Shown: positions 26,688 through 35,482, counted from the first letter of the stretch. The stretch is DNA of 64,000 nucleotides from Tolypothrix tenuis PCC 7101 (GCF_002368295.1 NZ_AP018248.1:5562231-5626230), one strand, 5' to 3'. The notes: generated from the letters alone by a model not told the origin. Translations and numbers: made by a program.

Positions 26688-28230
26688 CAAAGCTTTTATC
26701 TAATTGTGGTGATTGGATTTGAGCTACCTGAGATTCAATCGCTGTACCCTTGAAGAAGTTGGAGTTGGCTTCGGTGTAGAACTTGTAGGGATTAGCGAAT
26801 ACATAAGCTTTAAAGTCAGCTTCGGAAATTACGCCTTCTTTCACCAATTCCCAGCTTTCTGCGAGAGGATCTGTCAAATCGGGTACATCCCAGTGACCGA
26901 CATCTGAAGAATAGATGGCGTTAATCTTCACGTTTAAGGGATTGGCTTTGTCGTTGAATGCTGCGCCGATGGTGCGATCGTCAGATTCGGAACCAAAGAA
27001 GAAACTATTCACCCAGCGATCGCGAATATCTTCAATGCTTTCAATTCCAGCTGCGGCAAAATCTTCTAGTTCCTTACCAACTGGTTGACGGCTATGACGC
27101 GCAAAGGAAGAACCTAACACAATCTTGGCTAATTCTTCTTTGGTGAAGGAATACCCTTCAGTAATTTCGCCACCGAAGCGTGCAAACAACTCGAACAACT
27201 CATCAGCATTTGTCAAGTCTGGGTTGTAGTTTTGTAGCCCCTGAAGATTACGCTTAGAGTAACGATCTACTAAATGAATGTAGACATGAGCGCCCCAATC
27301 TGCACCACCTTCGAGCATTCCCACGCGCAATTGTGGGAAGCGTTTGGTAACACCACCAAAGAACAACGCCTTCGCAAAAGCTTGGGAACCATCAGCAAAG
27401 TGACCGATATGGTTGTTCATGTAGTTACTGATGGAGGAGCGACCAGTCCAACCTTGGCTGCCGTAGTGGGTAGTAATGGGCACACCCAACTCTACAGCTT
27501 TCGCCCAGAATGGATCGTAGTCATATTCACTATCCAGACCGAAGAAGTCTATGTAAGAAGCATATCTAGCAACTTCTGGGTATTTATCGGCGGGATATTT
27601 ATCTGCGATCGCTTTAATTGGTCGTTTTACACCACCAGGAATATTTGCTACTTTTAAACCTAGTGTATTTACCGCAAATTCTAATTCCTCAATCGCTTCT
27701 TGGGGAGTAGTCATGGGGATACCAGCTACCACCGTCAGGCGATCGCTATATTTGCGATATAAATCAGCATGATAGTGGTTAACGGCTCTTTGCAATGCTT
27801 GGCGATTCTCTGGGCTAGCTCCAGCAGGTGCGAGGACGTTATTGGGAAACAGTACAGAATAATCTGAACCTTGTTCCGCCTGACGTTCATACAGTAATTC
27901 TGGCAGGATGTATGTAGCTAAATCTAGAGTATTTTTGGTCACTCTCGCCCACCAAGGAGAGCGAATTGTGCGATTGTATTGACGTTCTTCTGGAGTTTGT
28001 TGATACCAGTCTTTACCATCTGCTTTAGAGTTCAAACGAGAGGATTCAGCCTTGCGTAATTCGTCTACAAGTTTTGCACCGCCATATTTAGCAATGTAAT
28101 CTTCCAGCGCTGGTGTGAAATCGTTGGTATGAACGTCGGTATCGATTACTGGATAATCTAGGGTAGCTCTGATTGCGGCTGAGGGTGATGTCTTTAATCT
28201 GCTATATTCAGTCATTTTTTTCTTCCTCAT
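26677..28230 (-). CDS. Amidohydrolase-family (TIM-barrel) protein, paralog A
   Basis: 517 residues of the amidohydrolase_2 (ACMSD / gamma-resorcylate decarboxylase-like) superfamily, metal-dependent hydrolases or decarboxylases. It shows the N-terminal YPVIDTDVHT metal-site motif, PITTHYGSQGW with the barrel His, the GMLEGGADWG strand, and a late YSSDVGHWDVPD with the catalytic-type Asp. Substrate unknown. It is clearly homologous to 32428-33906 along its whole length. Start: ATG at 28230 (MRKKKMTEYS) or the internal Met at 28215; I cannot separate them. The gene runs in the same direction as the monooxygenase upstream, with 309 bp and MITE-like repeats between. Confidence 0.85.
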   Translation of the reverse strand: MRKKKMTEYSRLKTSPSAAIRATLDYPVIDTDVHTNDFTPALEDYIAKYGGAKLVDELRKAESSRLNSKADGKDWYQQTPEERQYNRTIRSPWWARVTKNTLDLATYILPELLYERQAEQGSDYSVLFPNNVLAPAGASPENRQALQRAVNHYHADLYRKYSDRLTVVAGIPMTTPQEAIEELEFAVNTLGLKVANIPGGVKRPIKAIADKYPADKYPEVARYASYIDFFGLDSEYDYDPFWAKAVELGVPITTHYGSQGWTGRSSISNYMNNHIGHFADGSQAFAKALFFGGVTKRFPQLRVGMLEGGADWGAHVYIHLVDRYSKRNLQGLQNYNPDLTNADELFELFARFGGEITEGYSFTKEELAKIVLGSSFARHSRQPVGKELEDFAAAGIESIEDIRDRWVNSFFFGSESDDRTIGAAFNDKANPLNVKINAIYSSDVGHWDVPDLTDPLAESWELVKEGVISEADFKAYVFANPYKFYTEANSNFFKGTAIESQVAQIQSPQLDKSFARA

Positions 28231-28360
28231 ATTTAGCTAAGATTTTCAGGTTATGTAGAGCATCAGGAAAATCTGAAATCGGAGGCGCTCTACAAAAAAC
28301 ACGCTTGAAACAGTAGAGTTTAAGCATGAGTGAAAAGTCCAAGAGAATTATTTGGAGGTT

Positions 28361-28523
28361 TATACCAATTCAAAATTAATAGGACTTACGCAAAGTTAAC
28401 GGAATAATGAACCGCAGAGGACACAGAGAACACAGAGGAATAAGAGTTTGAGAGGTTTCGTGCGAAAGTCCTATAATGGTTTCTTGATGTGAATCTGTAT
28501 CAGAATTTTTGTGAATTGGGATA
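28361..28523. mobile_element. MITE-like element with TATACCAATTC ends, enclosing a second MITE
   Basis: TATACCAATTC at 28361-28371 is mirrored by GAATTGGGATA at 28513-28523 (10 of 11 match). The ends resemble those of the MITE at 5535-5667 (TACCA...TGGTA). A distinct element sits inside it at 28379-28474. No coding capacity. Confidence 0.45.
28379..28474. mobile_element. 96-bp MITE with 14-bp terminal inverted repeats
   Basis: ATAGGACTTACGCA at the left end and TGCGAAAGTCCTAT at the right are inverted repeats with 13 of 14 matching. The interior reads GAACCGCAGAGGACACAGAG, a type of repeat I recognise as frequent in Nostoc-like intergenic DNA. Confidence 0.7.
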
Positions 28524-28539
28524 ACGCACCTAGCAAAAT

Positions 28540-29904
28540 TTATGCTGATACTAATTTTTCATTTGCTTCTTGCACAGCCAAACGATTACCAGGACGACGT
28601 AATCCAAGGTTTTCGCGCAAGGTGCTACCCTCGTATTCAGTGCGGAATAGTCCGCGTTTTTGCAGGATGGGGACAACTAAATTTACAAAGTCATCTAATC
28701 CTGTAGGTAGAATTGGAGGCATGATATTAAAGCCATCTGCTGCACCATTGTTAAACCATTCTTCTAGTTGATCGGCAATGGTTTCGGGAGTACCAAGTAT
28801 AGTCCGATGGCCTCTTGCAGTAGCGAGAGAACGGTACAATTGACGCAGCGTTAAACTACCGCGAGTAGCTAAATCTTTAACTAATTTCAGACGGCTCTTA
28901 TTGGTGTTGGTGTCGCTGGGTAGTTCGGGAGCGATATCATCTAGAGAATATTTCGATAGATCCACACCCTTGTAATAGGTTTTTAAAATACCCCAAGCGA
29001 CATCGGGATGAATTAATGATTGCAGAAACTCGTATTTCTCTTGTGCTTCTTCTTCTGTACGCCCAATAATTGGGAAAGCACCAGGCATAATTTTTAAATC
29101 GTCGGGAGAACGTCCATATTTTGCCAATCTACCCTTGATATCGGCATAAAATTCCTGTGCATCTGCGAGGGTTTGATTAGCGGTGAAAATTACCTCAGCA
29201 GTACGCGCAGCTAAATCTCGCCCAGCTTCCGAGGCTCCAGCTTGGACAATTACAGGGTAACCTTGAGGCGGACGACCAACGTTTAAGGGGCCTTTAACGG
29301 AGAAATGTTTACCTTTATGGTTGAGTATGTGTAACTTCTCTGGATCGAAATAAATGCCTGATTCTCTGTCACGAATAAAGGCATCATCTTCCCAACTATC
29401 CCACAATCCTTTGACGACTTCTACAAACTCTTCCGCCCGTTCATAACGCAGGCTGTGATCTGGGTGATGTTCCAGTCCAAAATTAGCGGCGGCGTTATCA
29501 TTACCTGTGGTAACGACATTCCAACCGGCGCGTCCTTTACTCAAGTAATCTAGAGAAGCAAACTTACGCGCGAGGGTGTAGGGTTCTTCGTATGTAGTTG
29601 AGGCGGTAGCAATGAAACCGATGTTTTGAGTGACTGAAGATAAAGCAGAGAAGAGAGTCACAGGCTCGAAATGGGCAATCTTACCATTACGACACTGATT
29701 TTCGCCACCGTTACCCCAAACTCCTGGACTATCTGCAAGAAAGACTGCATCAAATAACCCTCGTTGGGCTGTTTGGGTAATTTCTTTGTAATGCTCGAAA
29801 TTTAACCCTGCATCTATTTGCGCGTCAGGGTGTCGCCATGCAGAGATATGATGTCCAGTGGCTTGAATAAATGCACCTAACCGAAACTGACGTTTTTTAC
29901 TCAT
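28540..29904 (-). CDS. LLM-class FMN-dependent monooxygenase (NtaA/SnaA/DszA family)
   Basis: 454 residues, the usual length for the NtaA/SnaA/DszA branch of the bacterial luciferase-like superfamily. These use FMNH2 from a separate reductase to oxidise substrates such as sulfones, sulfonates or nitrilotriacetate. Seen motifs: FRLGAFIQATGHHISAWRHP at the N-terminus, AVFLADSPGVWG, TASTTYEEPYTLARKFASLD, and RAGWNVVTTGNDNAAANFG, which is characteristic of this branch. No flavin reductase gene is visible nearby. The neighbours (amidohydrolases, GST, SsuA-like lipoprotein) suggest organosulfur or xenobiotic breakdown, but the substrate is inference. Confidence 0.92.
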   Translation of the reverse strand: MSKKRQFRLGAFIQATGHHISAWRHPDAQIDAGLNFEHYKEITQTAQRGLFDAVFLADSPGVWGNGGENQCRNGKIAHFEPVTLFSALSSVTQNIGFIATASTTYEEPYTLARKFASLDYLSKGRAGWNVVTTGNDNAAANFGLEHHPDHSLRYERAEEFVEVVKGLWDSWEDDAFIRDRESGIYFDPEKLHILNHKGKHFSVKGPLNVGRPPQGYPVIVQAGASEAGRDLAARTAEVIFTANQTLADAQEFYADIKGRLAKYGRSPDDLKIMPGAFPIIGRTEEEAQEKYEFLQSLIHPDVAWGILKTYYKGVDLSKYSLDDIAPELPSDTNTNKSRLKLVKDLATRGSLTLRQLYRSLATARGHRTILGTPETIADQLEEWFNNGAADGFNIMPPILPTGLDDFVNLVVPILQKRGLFRTEYEGSTLRENLGLRRPGNRLAVQEANEKLVSA

Positions 29905-30649
29905 CTACTTTGTTCTCTTCTTCAATAATGCGGTTCGCTAATAGCGATCGCTTTTCTCACAACATCAGTCATCATTTGACTGCTGCTAAAAAACTTTGGC
30001 TGATTTCTAACTGCTCAAAACTCATTGCTTGGGTTGATAACCTGACCGGAAGAGGCAGGGGGAAAGGGAGCAGGGAGCGGGGGGAGCAAGCCCTTTCCCC
30101 AACGCGAGTGCGGAGCGAAACATGGGTACAAGCCCCGTCATTATAGGATGCTTATACGGGAAGGAGTGCAAGCGCCTCCTGGTCTTCCCCCTTGCACCCT
30201 GCCCCCTGCCCCTTTTCCTCTTCTTGACACATCTTGGTCAAACCCTGATCAATAGCTAGTAAGTGACTTATGAAAAGACGAAAGTTTAAGCTTTCAACTA
30301 CTGACATACGCCCAAAAAAATAATTGTATCTGGATGGCAGATTTATAAAATCATTTGACTGTAAGGCTTTGAGTTAATCATGTCTGGTATAGGCATTCAC
30401 CTATAACCGGATAATCAAGATACAGCTTACACAATCCATCCAAAAAAAGATGTGCTGGCAAACACAAGTGTATGATATACGAATTATTAGGTTATCAAAT
30501 ATTAAATATTGCAAAGTATCCGGTTAGGGGCTAAGGGCTAATAAAGTCATAAATTCTGATGATTTCGAGGAAATGGATCGATATAAGCCCAAGGAAATCT
30601 GGAGCAGTCCAGATTTGCTCTATGGGCTTAAGGTATTGAATATGGCTGA
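29905..30649. other. Repeat-rich intergenic region, LLM monooxygenase to GST
   Basis: No gene seen. A G-rich block near 30050-30095 (GGCAGGGGGAAAGGGAGCAG) is inversely repeated by the C-rich block near 30185-30225. A ten-base inverted pair AACCGGATA / TATCCGGTT lies around 30405 and 30517. A nested hairpin follows at 30584-30630. The promoter of the monooxygenase should be in the first 200 bp, not placed. Confidence 0.5.
30584..30630. repeat. Nested double hairpin downstream of the GST gene
   Basis: Inner stem AAATCTGGA (30595-30603) / TCCAGATTT (30608-30616) with a 4-nt loop. Outer stem TAAGCCCA (30584-30591) / TGGGCTTA (30623-30630). It lies 20 bp beyond the GST stop codon and could act as a terminator or 3' mRNA stabiliser, though no T-run follows on the minus strand. 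Confidence 0.6.
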
Positions 30650-31333
30650 TTATTTTTGAGCTGCACCAACTGTGGTAGGTTCACCAAGCACTTTGCTAAA
30701 TCTTTCAATGTAGAAGCTAACAGGATTTTCTACGGCTTGAATTGATTGGCGATCGCGCAGTGTGTTCCACCATTGTTGGATACGTGGTGTTTCTGCTGGT
30801 AAGCTAAATTTGCGGAAGTGTTCGAGAATTGGTAGGCGTTCAAACCAAGGATAGAAGCTGATATCAACTAAACTTACTTTGTCTCCTAACCAGTAAGGGC
30901 CATTACCAGACAGCTTTCCTAATCCTTCTTGCTCAATATATAAGAGGGATTCGATAAACTCTCTGCGTCCTTGTTCTTGTTCGGTGCTATCTTTACCGCG
31001 TAGGAATTTGTTAAACGCAGGGACAAAGCGGGTATTAGCATAGTCGATCCAAATCCGGGCGATCGCTTTTGCTCCTGGTTCGCTGGGTAATAAAGCAGGC
31101 TCAGGAAAAACTTCTTCTAGATATTCATCGATGATGGCAGACTCATAGATATTGAGATCGCCATGTGCGATCGCAGGGACTTTACCATAGCGCGAAATCT
31201 GCGTGTAGCCTTCGGGCTTATTTTGTAAGTCTATTTCAATCGGTGTAAATTCAATTCCTTTTTCTAGCAAAACAACACGGGTTCTTTGGGAGAAAGTCGA
31301 GGCTTTGGCGTAGTAAAGCTTGAGGTTACTCAT
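30650..31333 (-). CDS. Glutathione S-transferase family protein
   Basis: 227 residues with the two-domain GST layout. The N-terminal thioredoxin fold (1-80) has KLYYAKASTFSQRTRVVLLE carrying the Ser/Thr/Cys active-site position, the cis-Pro motif GKVPAIAH and the glutathione-binding ESAIIDEYLEE. The C-terminal all-helical domain includes GDKVSLVDISFYPWFERLP, matching the GST N-capping box region. It should conjugate glutathione to electrophiles or carry out reductive or isomerising reactions; substrate unknown. It stands between the monooxygenase and the divergent amidohydrolase B, consistent with a detoxification or catabolic cluster. Confidence 0.93.
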   Translation of the reverse strand: MSNLKLYYAKASTFSQRTRVVLLEKGIEFTPIEIDLQNKPEGYTQISRYGKVPAIAHGDLNIYESAIIDEYLEEVFPEPALLPSEPGAKAIARIWIDYANTRFVPAFNKFLRGKDSTEQEQGRREFIESLLYIEQEGLGKLSGNGPYWLGDKVSLVDISFYPWFERLPILEHFRKFSLPAETPRIQQWWNTLRDRQSIQAVENPVSFYIERFSKVLGEPTTVGAAQK

Positions 31334-31523
31334 GAACTGCTTTCCTTGTGTTGTAGGTAATTCAGTATTGGGGATGATGAATTGTGAGATGACTTTGGCT
31401 GGTATCTATACGAGCTAAACAATAAAGTCCGGTTAATCGCTCGTCTTACCGTATAATATTTATATCATTATTGTCAACACCAGCAAAAACCTTGTCAGGC
31501 TAATGAAAATGCTGAGGAAAAGA

Positions 31524-31547
31524 AAAACTCCATCCATTTGGAGTTTT
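31524..31547. repeat. Short perfect hairpin, terminator-like
   Basis: AAAACTCCA (31524-31532) and TGGAGTTTT (31539-31547) form a 9-bp stem with a 6-nt loop, A-rich on one side and T-rich on the other. It lies upstream of the GST gene and of no obvious convergent gene end. Confidence 0.45.
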
Positions 31548-31578
31548 GGGTATAGGGGATGGGGAAGAAGCTACCAAT

Positions 31579-31908
31579 CATTGGTGTCAACTTAAGCTAA
31601 AAGCTATATACGGCGAGTGTTGTACAAATCCCTCGCGCCCTCATCCCCTAACCCCTTCTCCCGCAGGAGAAGGGGAACTAAATCTCTTGCAATACTTGTC
31701 GGTTAAGGGGGAAAGGGGAAGGGGAAAAGGGGCAAGAAAAACCTTTAACCCTTACCCTTTCACCTTTTCCCCAAACCAAATTCCGAGTATAAAATCCTTA
31801 ACCGAGCAGTATTGAAATCTCTTGCTCTCCTCTCCTGGTGGGAGAGGGGCACAGGGTGAGGGCGAAACCTTGCACAAGAGCGGGTTTCACGTTAAGTTGA
31901 CACCAATG
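31579..31908. mobile_element. 330-bp MITE with perfect 17-bp terminal inverted repeats
   Basis: CATTGGTGTCAACTTAA at 31579-31595 is the exact reverse complement of TTAAGTTGACACCAATG at 31892-31908. The subterminal parts read AGCTAAAAGCTATATACGGC on one side and AACCTTGCACAAGAGC on the other. A related element in inverse orientation lies at 33934-34133. No coding capacity beyond repeat-derived shadows. Confidence 0.85.
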
Positions 31909-32427
31909 GCTATCAATGCGCCTAGCTGCGGGGCAGCTGTTCCTCTCCACCAACCAGGGATGCAGTTTCCTGCCGCTTTCGATAAATTTAGCTAACCTAA
32001 AAATTAGCAATCAAAAAATTTAGAACTACGTATACTTTGTTTACTGAAGACTTGTATTGTCGAGAGGGTTATGCAATACTGCTAATTAATCAACGGTAAA
32101 TTGGTCAATAAACAGTACTTAACGTTTCTGATGCACATACTGCACAGAAAAACTATCCACACACTTTCAGAATCCAGCAACAAGGCATTGCTGGGGAAAA
32201 AATTATTGTGTTGAAAAAGTGTCCCTCCAATTAATCCTCTTACTATCTACAGAGTGTAGACAAATAGGCACTTATAGTCATGGTTTGTCGGTTGGAGGCT
32301 TAGTCAAATATTGAGAAATTTCTTGTACGAGGTCATGATTCTGAGCAAACGCCATCTTTACAGTATTGCTTGCAGATGCCAGACTTCAGCCTCACCAATT
32401 CAATGATGTAACTGTGGAGAAACTATC

Positions 32428-33906
32428 GTGACAATTGCTCTTGAACGTCCCACGAAAAAGACTCGGTCAGCACAAATTCGGGAACAACTAGGTTATCCCA
32501 TCATTGATACTGATGTACATACTCAAGAATTTGAACCGGCTTTTCTGGATTATTTAGAGCAGGTAGGCGGTTCTAAAATTGTTGATAGCTTTAGAGAACA
32601 TTTACCTGGTGCTGGTCGTTTTCGTTGGTTCCAACAATCTTGGGAAGAACGCCATAAATACCGGACTGCGCGCCCACCCTTCTGGGGTCGTCCTACAAAA
32701 GACACCTTAGATTTAGCAACAATTACCCTACCAAAGCTGTTACACGAACGCTTGCAAGAAGCGGGAACGGACTTTGCTGTGTTGTATCCCAACTTGGCAA
32801 CCCTCGCACCGCAAATTAAGAACGACGAAATGCGGCGGGCGGTTTGTCGGGCGGCGAACCTCTATCATGCAGATATCTTCCGTCCTTATAGCGATCGCAT
32901 TACCCCTATTGCCACAATTCCTCTCAACACACCAGAAGAAGGGATTGAGGAATTAGAATATGCAATCAAAGAACTGGGGCTGAAAACAATTCAAATTCCT
33001 GGTTACGTCACTCGTGTAATTCCTGGCTTTGAGAAATATCCCGAAGAAGTGCAACGAGAAGCAACTTGGATTGATACCTTTGCTTTAGATAGTGCTTACG
33101 ATTACGATCCCTTCTGGGCGAAGTGCGTTGAGTTAAAAGTTGTCCCCACCACTCATGCTTCTGGTATGGGTTGGACTTCACGGCGTTCTATTTCCAATTA
33201 CCAATACAACCATATTGGACACTTTGCCTCCGCAGGTGAAGCATTCTGCAAAGCCTTGTTCTTTGGTGGTGTTACCCGTCGTTTCCCCACCCTGAAATTT
33301 GCCTTCCTCGAAGGTGGTTCCGCTTGGGGTGCTAGCCTCTACACAGATATTATCTGGCATTGGGAAACCCGCAACCCAGAGATTTTACAAAATAACAATC
33401 CCGCCAATATCGACCGAGAAGGATTAGCAGAACTCTTCCGTGTTTACGGTGGGGCAGAATTCCAAGGTCGTGCAGAGCAATTTGGTAGTGGTTTAGGCTT
33501 CCACGGACAACATCTATCGCCTCCAAATCCTGGTGAATTAGATGAATTTGCCGCAGCTGGCATTACCAAAGCCGAAGATGTGCGCGATCGCTTCTTGAAT
33601 CACTTCTACTTCGGTACAGAATCCGACGACACCCGGGCCGCTTACGCCTTCAATCAAAAAGCTAACCCCTTTGGCGACAGAGTTAAAGCCTTCCTCGGTT
33701 CCGATTCCGGTCACTGGGATGTACCTGATATTACAGCTGTTACATCTAACGCTTACAGCTTTGTTGAACGTGGCATTTTCAGCGAAGAAGACCTGCGCTA
33801 CTTCTTGTCTATTCATCCTCTAGAGTTGTACACCAGTCTCAACCGCGACTTCTTCCAAGGTACAGCAATAGAAAAAGAAGCAGAAGAATATCTGAATAGG
33901 GCATAG
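32428..33906 (+). CDS. Amidohydrolase-family (TIM-barrel) protein, paralog B
   Basis: 492 residues with a GTG start (ACAATTGCTC follows). It has the same amidohydrolase_2 motifs as paralog A: YPIIDTDVHT, TTHASGMGW, NHIGHFASAGEAF, FAFLEGGSAWG, ESDDTRAAYAFN and GSDSGHWDVPD. It differs by a shorter N-terminus and by an insertion VYGGAEFQGRAEQFGSG. It is a metal-dependent hydrolase or decarboxylase with unknown substrate. It runs opposite to paralog A and is bracketed by two related MITEs. Its last codons AGG GCA TAG come from a TAGGGCA heptamer repeat, exactly as in paralog A. The SsuA-like lipoprotein gene follows on the same strand. Confidence 0.87.
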   Translation: MTIALERPTKKTRSAQIREQLGYPIIDTDVHTQEFEPAFLDYLEQVGGSKIVDSFREHLPGAGRFRWFQQSWEERHKYRTARPPFWGRPTKDTLDLATITLPKLLHERLQEAGTDFAVLYPNLATLAPQIKNDEMRRAVCRAANLYHADIFRPYSDRITPIATIPLNTPEEGIEELEYAIKELGLKTIQIPGYVTRVIPGFEKYPEEVQREATWIDTFALDSAYDYDPFWAKCVELKVVPTTHASGMGWTSRRSISNYQYNHIGHFASAGEAFCKALFFGGVTRRFPTLKFAFLEGGSAWGASLYTDIIWHWETRNPEILQNNNPANIDREGLAELFRVYGGAEFQGRAEQFGSGLGFHGQHLSPPNPGELDEFAAAGITKAEDVRDRFLNHFYFGTESDDTRAAYAFNQKANPFGDRVKAFLGSDSGHWDVPDITAVTSNAYSFVERGIFSEEDLRYFLSIHPLELYTSLNRDFFQGTAIEKEAEEYLNRA

Positions 33907-33926
33907 GGCATGGGGCATGGGGCATA
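33897..33926. repeat. TAGGGCA/TGGGGCA heptamer repeat at the end of amidohydrolase B
   Basis: About four heptamers begin inside the last two codons and run past the stop, mirroring the situation at paralog A. Confidence 0.75.
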
Positions 33927-33933
33927 ACATTGT

Positions 33934-34133
33934 CAATAGGTGTCAAATTAACACCAAACCTGCTTTGTGCAAAGGTTTTGCCCTCACCCCCAGCCCCTCT
34001 CCCACCAGGAAGGAGAGGGGAGCAAGAGATTCAATTCCCCTTCTCTCTGAGGGAGAAGGGGTTAGGGGATGAGGGCGAGGTCTTTTTTACAACACGCGCC
34101 GTATATAGCTTTTAGCTTAAGTTAACACCAATG
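33934..34133. mobile_element. 200-bp MITE, inverse relative of the 31579-31908 element
   Basis: The right end TTAAGTTAACACCAATG (34117-34133), preceded by GCCGTATATAGCTTTTAGC, matches the left end of the 31579 element in reverse complement. The left end CAATAGGTGTCAAATTAA (33934-33951), followed by a TTGTGCAAAGGTTTTGCCC stretch, matches that element's right end. It is shorter and more decayed. It sits between amidohydrolase B and the sulfonate-binding lipoprotein. Confidence 0.8.
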
Positions 34134-34225
34134 AACATTGCCTCCCTCATCCCCAGTCCCCAACCCCTAATCCCAGCCTCACTTGCTTGCCAACAAACAA
34201 GCTGAAAATTTTTTATAGAAAACCT

Positions 34226-35314
34226 ATGGTTGCTACAGTTAAGCCTGCATATATCAATATCTTTCGCCGCTTTACACTGCTTGTAGTGCCTGGATTGTTA
34301 ACTCTGGCAACTTCATTAACTTTAGTTAGTTGTACGCAACAAAACCAAAAAGCAGATAATCAATCTCCTGCTAGTAATGTAGCGGATGCTAATACTTCAA
34401 AAATTAAAACCAAGGTACTCCGCATGGGGTATCAACAAGCTGGCGATTTGGTGAGGGTAACCAAAGTATTAGAAAAGCGGCTAGAACCCTTGGGTGTCAA
34501 GGTGGAGTGGGCACAATTTGCCCAGGGGCCACAGCTAATGGAAGCGATGAATGTCGGCAAGATAGACTTAGGTTCTGTAGGTGAAACTCCCCCCATCTTC
34601 GCCCAAGCTGCTGGCGCGCAGATTACTTATGTGGTTGGTAGAAGACGCACAGAAAATAGTGGTAAAGGTAGTGCGATCGCAGTCCCACCAGATTCTCCAA
34701 TTAAGAGTATCAAAGATATTAAAGGGCAAAAAGTCGTCTTCCAAAAAGCTTCTGCATCCCATTATTTTATCCTCCGAGCTTTGGAAGAAGCAGGCTTAAA
34801 ATATAGTGATATTCAAGTTTTGAGCATACCAAACGTAGAAGCTGCGAGTGCTTTTTTGGAAGGTAAAATTCCCGTTTGGGTGACTGGCGATCCTCATCTA
34901 GCGCGTGCTGAAAAATTGGGTAAAGCGCGGGTAATTAAAACTAGCGAAGGACTGGATTCACCTGGTGGATACTATATTGGTGCCAAGCAGTTTGCAATTG
35001 ATAATCCAGAACTACTGAGAGTTGTGATTGAGGAGATTGATAAAATTGAGCGCTGGGCTGAGGCACATCCCAAGGATACAGCCAAGCTAATTTTACCATT
35101 TCAAAAACTACCTCCAGATGTGATGGATTTGGTCATTAGCCGTCGTAGTTTTGGATTAAGAGCTATTTCGCCAGATTTAATTAGCGAACAACAAAGAGTT
35201 GCAGATTACTTTCATAAAAATGGCTTGATTCCTAAACCAATCAATATCAAAGAAGCGACGCTCACAGATGAACAGTACGCTGCAATTACTCCACCAACAA
35301 TTAGTCAGAAATAG
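34226..35314 (+). CDS. SsuA-like aliphatic sulfonate-binding lipoprotein
   Basis: ABC-type substrate-binding protein of the SsuA/TauA group. It has a hydrophobic signal segment and a lipobox LVSC with Cys36, so it is probably a lipoprotein held at the outer face of the cytoplasmic membrane. The mature part shows LRMGYQQAGDLVRVTKVLE, the family core GKIDLGSVGETPPIFAQAAG and VVGRRRTENSGKGSAIAVP. I start at ATG 34226; a TTG at 34187 would add 13 residues with no benefit. No permease (ssuC) or ATPase (ssuB) is present nearby, so it is an orphan binding protein here. Ligand identity is inferred from family resemblance only. Confidence 0.88.
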   Translation: MVATVKPAYINIFRRFTLLVVPGLLTLATSLTLVSCTQQNQKADNQSPASNVADANTSKIKTKVLRMGYQQAGDLVRVTKVLEKRLEPLGVKVEWAQFAQGPQLMEAMNVGKIDLGSVGETPPIFAQAAGAQITYVVGRRRTENSGKGSAIAVPPDSPIKSIKDIKGQKVVFQKASASHYFILRALEEAGLKYSDIQVLSIPNVEAASAFLEGKIPVWVTGDPHLARAEKLGKARVIKTSEGLDSPGGYYIGAKQFAIDNPELLRVVIEEIDKIERWAEAHPKDTAKLILPFQKLPPDVMDLVISRRSFGLRAISPDLISEQQRVADYFHKNGLIPKPINIKEATLTDEQYAAITPPTISQK

Positions 35315-35316
35315 TG

Positions 35317-35400
35317 TGGGGGTTGGGGATTGGTGATTGGGGACTGGGGACTGGGGAAAGGGAAAAGGGAAAAGGGGAAAGGGAAAAGGGGAAAGGGAAA
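35317..35400. repeat. STRR repeat (GGGGATT/GGGGACT, then GGGAAAA)
   Basis: Heptamers of GGGGATT/GGGGACT grade into a GGGAAAAG purine tract immediately after the lipoprotein stop codon. Confidence 0.8.
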
Positions 35401-35424
35401 TAACAAACAGCAAATGACAAAGCG

Positions 35425-35462
35425 CAAAGTCTGATCGGAGGTTTCCTCCGATCAGAACTTTG
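35425..35462. terminator. Strong hairpin, possible terminator of the SsuA-like gene
   Basis: CTGATCGGAGG (35431-35441) and CCTCCGATCAG (35445-35455) form a perfect 11-bp stem with a TTT loop, extended by CAAAG/CTTTG after a one-base bulge. There is no strong T-run, so termination is plausible but unproven. Confidence 0.5.
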
Positions 35463-35482
35463 TAAGAATGACGAATGACAAA

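Larger units (their letters stand above)
31334..32427. other. Long divergent intergenic region, GST to amidohydrolase B
   Basis: It holds a hairpin AAAACTCCA/TGGAGTTTT (31524-31547) and a 330-bp MITE (31579-31908). After that come about 500 bp (31909-32427) in which I see no gene or recognisable site; the promoter of amidohydrolase B should be there. Confidence 0.5.

Noticed and set aside
31798..32010. Minus-strand frame in the MITE beside amidohydrolase B
   Set aside because: It is mostly translated MITE sequence with Cys/Pro/Ser-rich composition and no domain.
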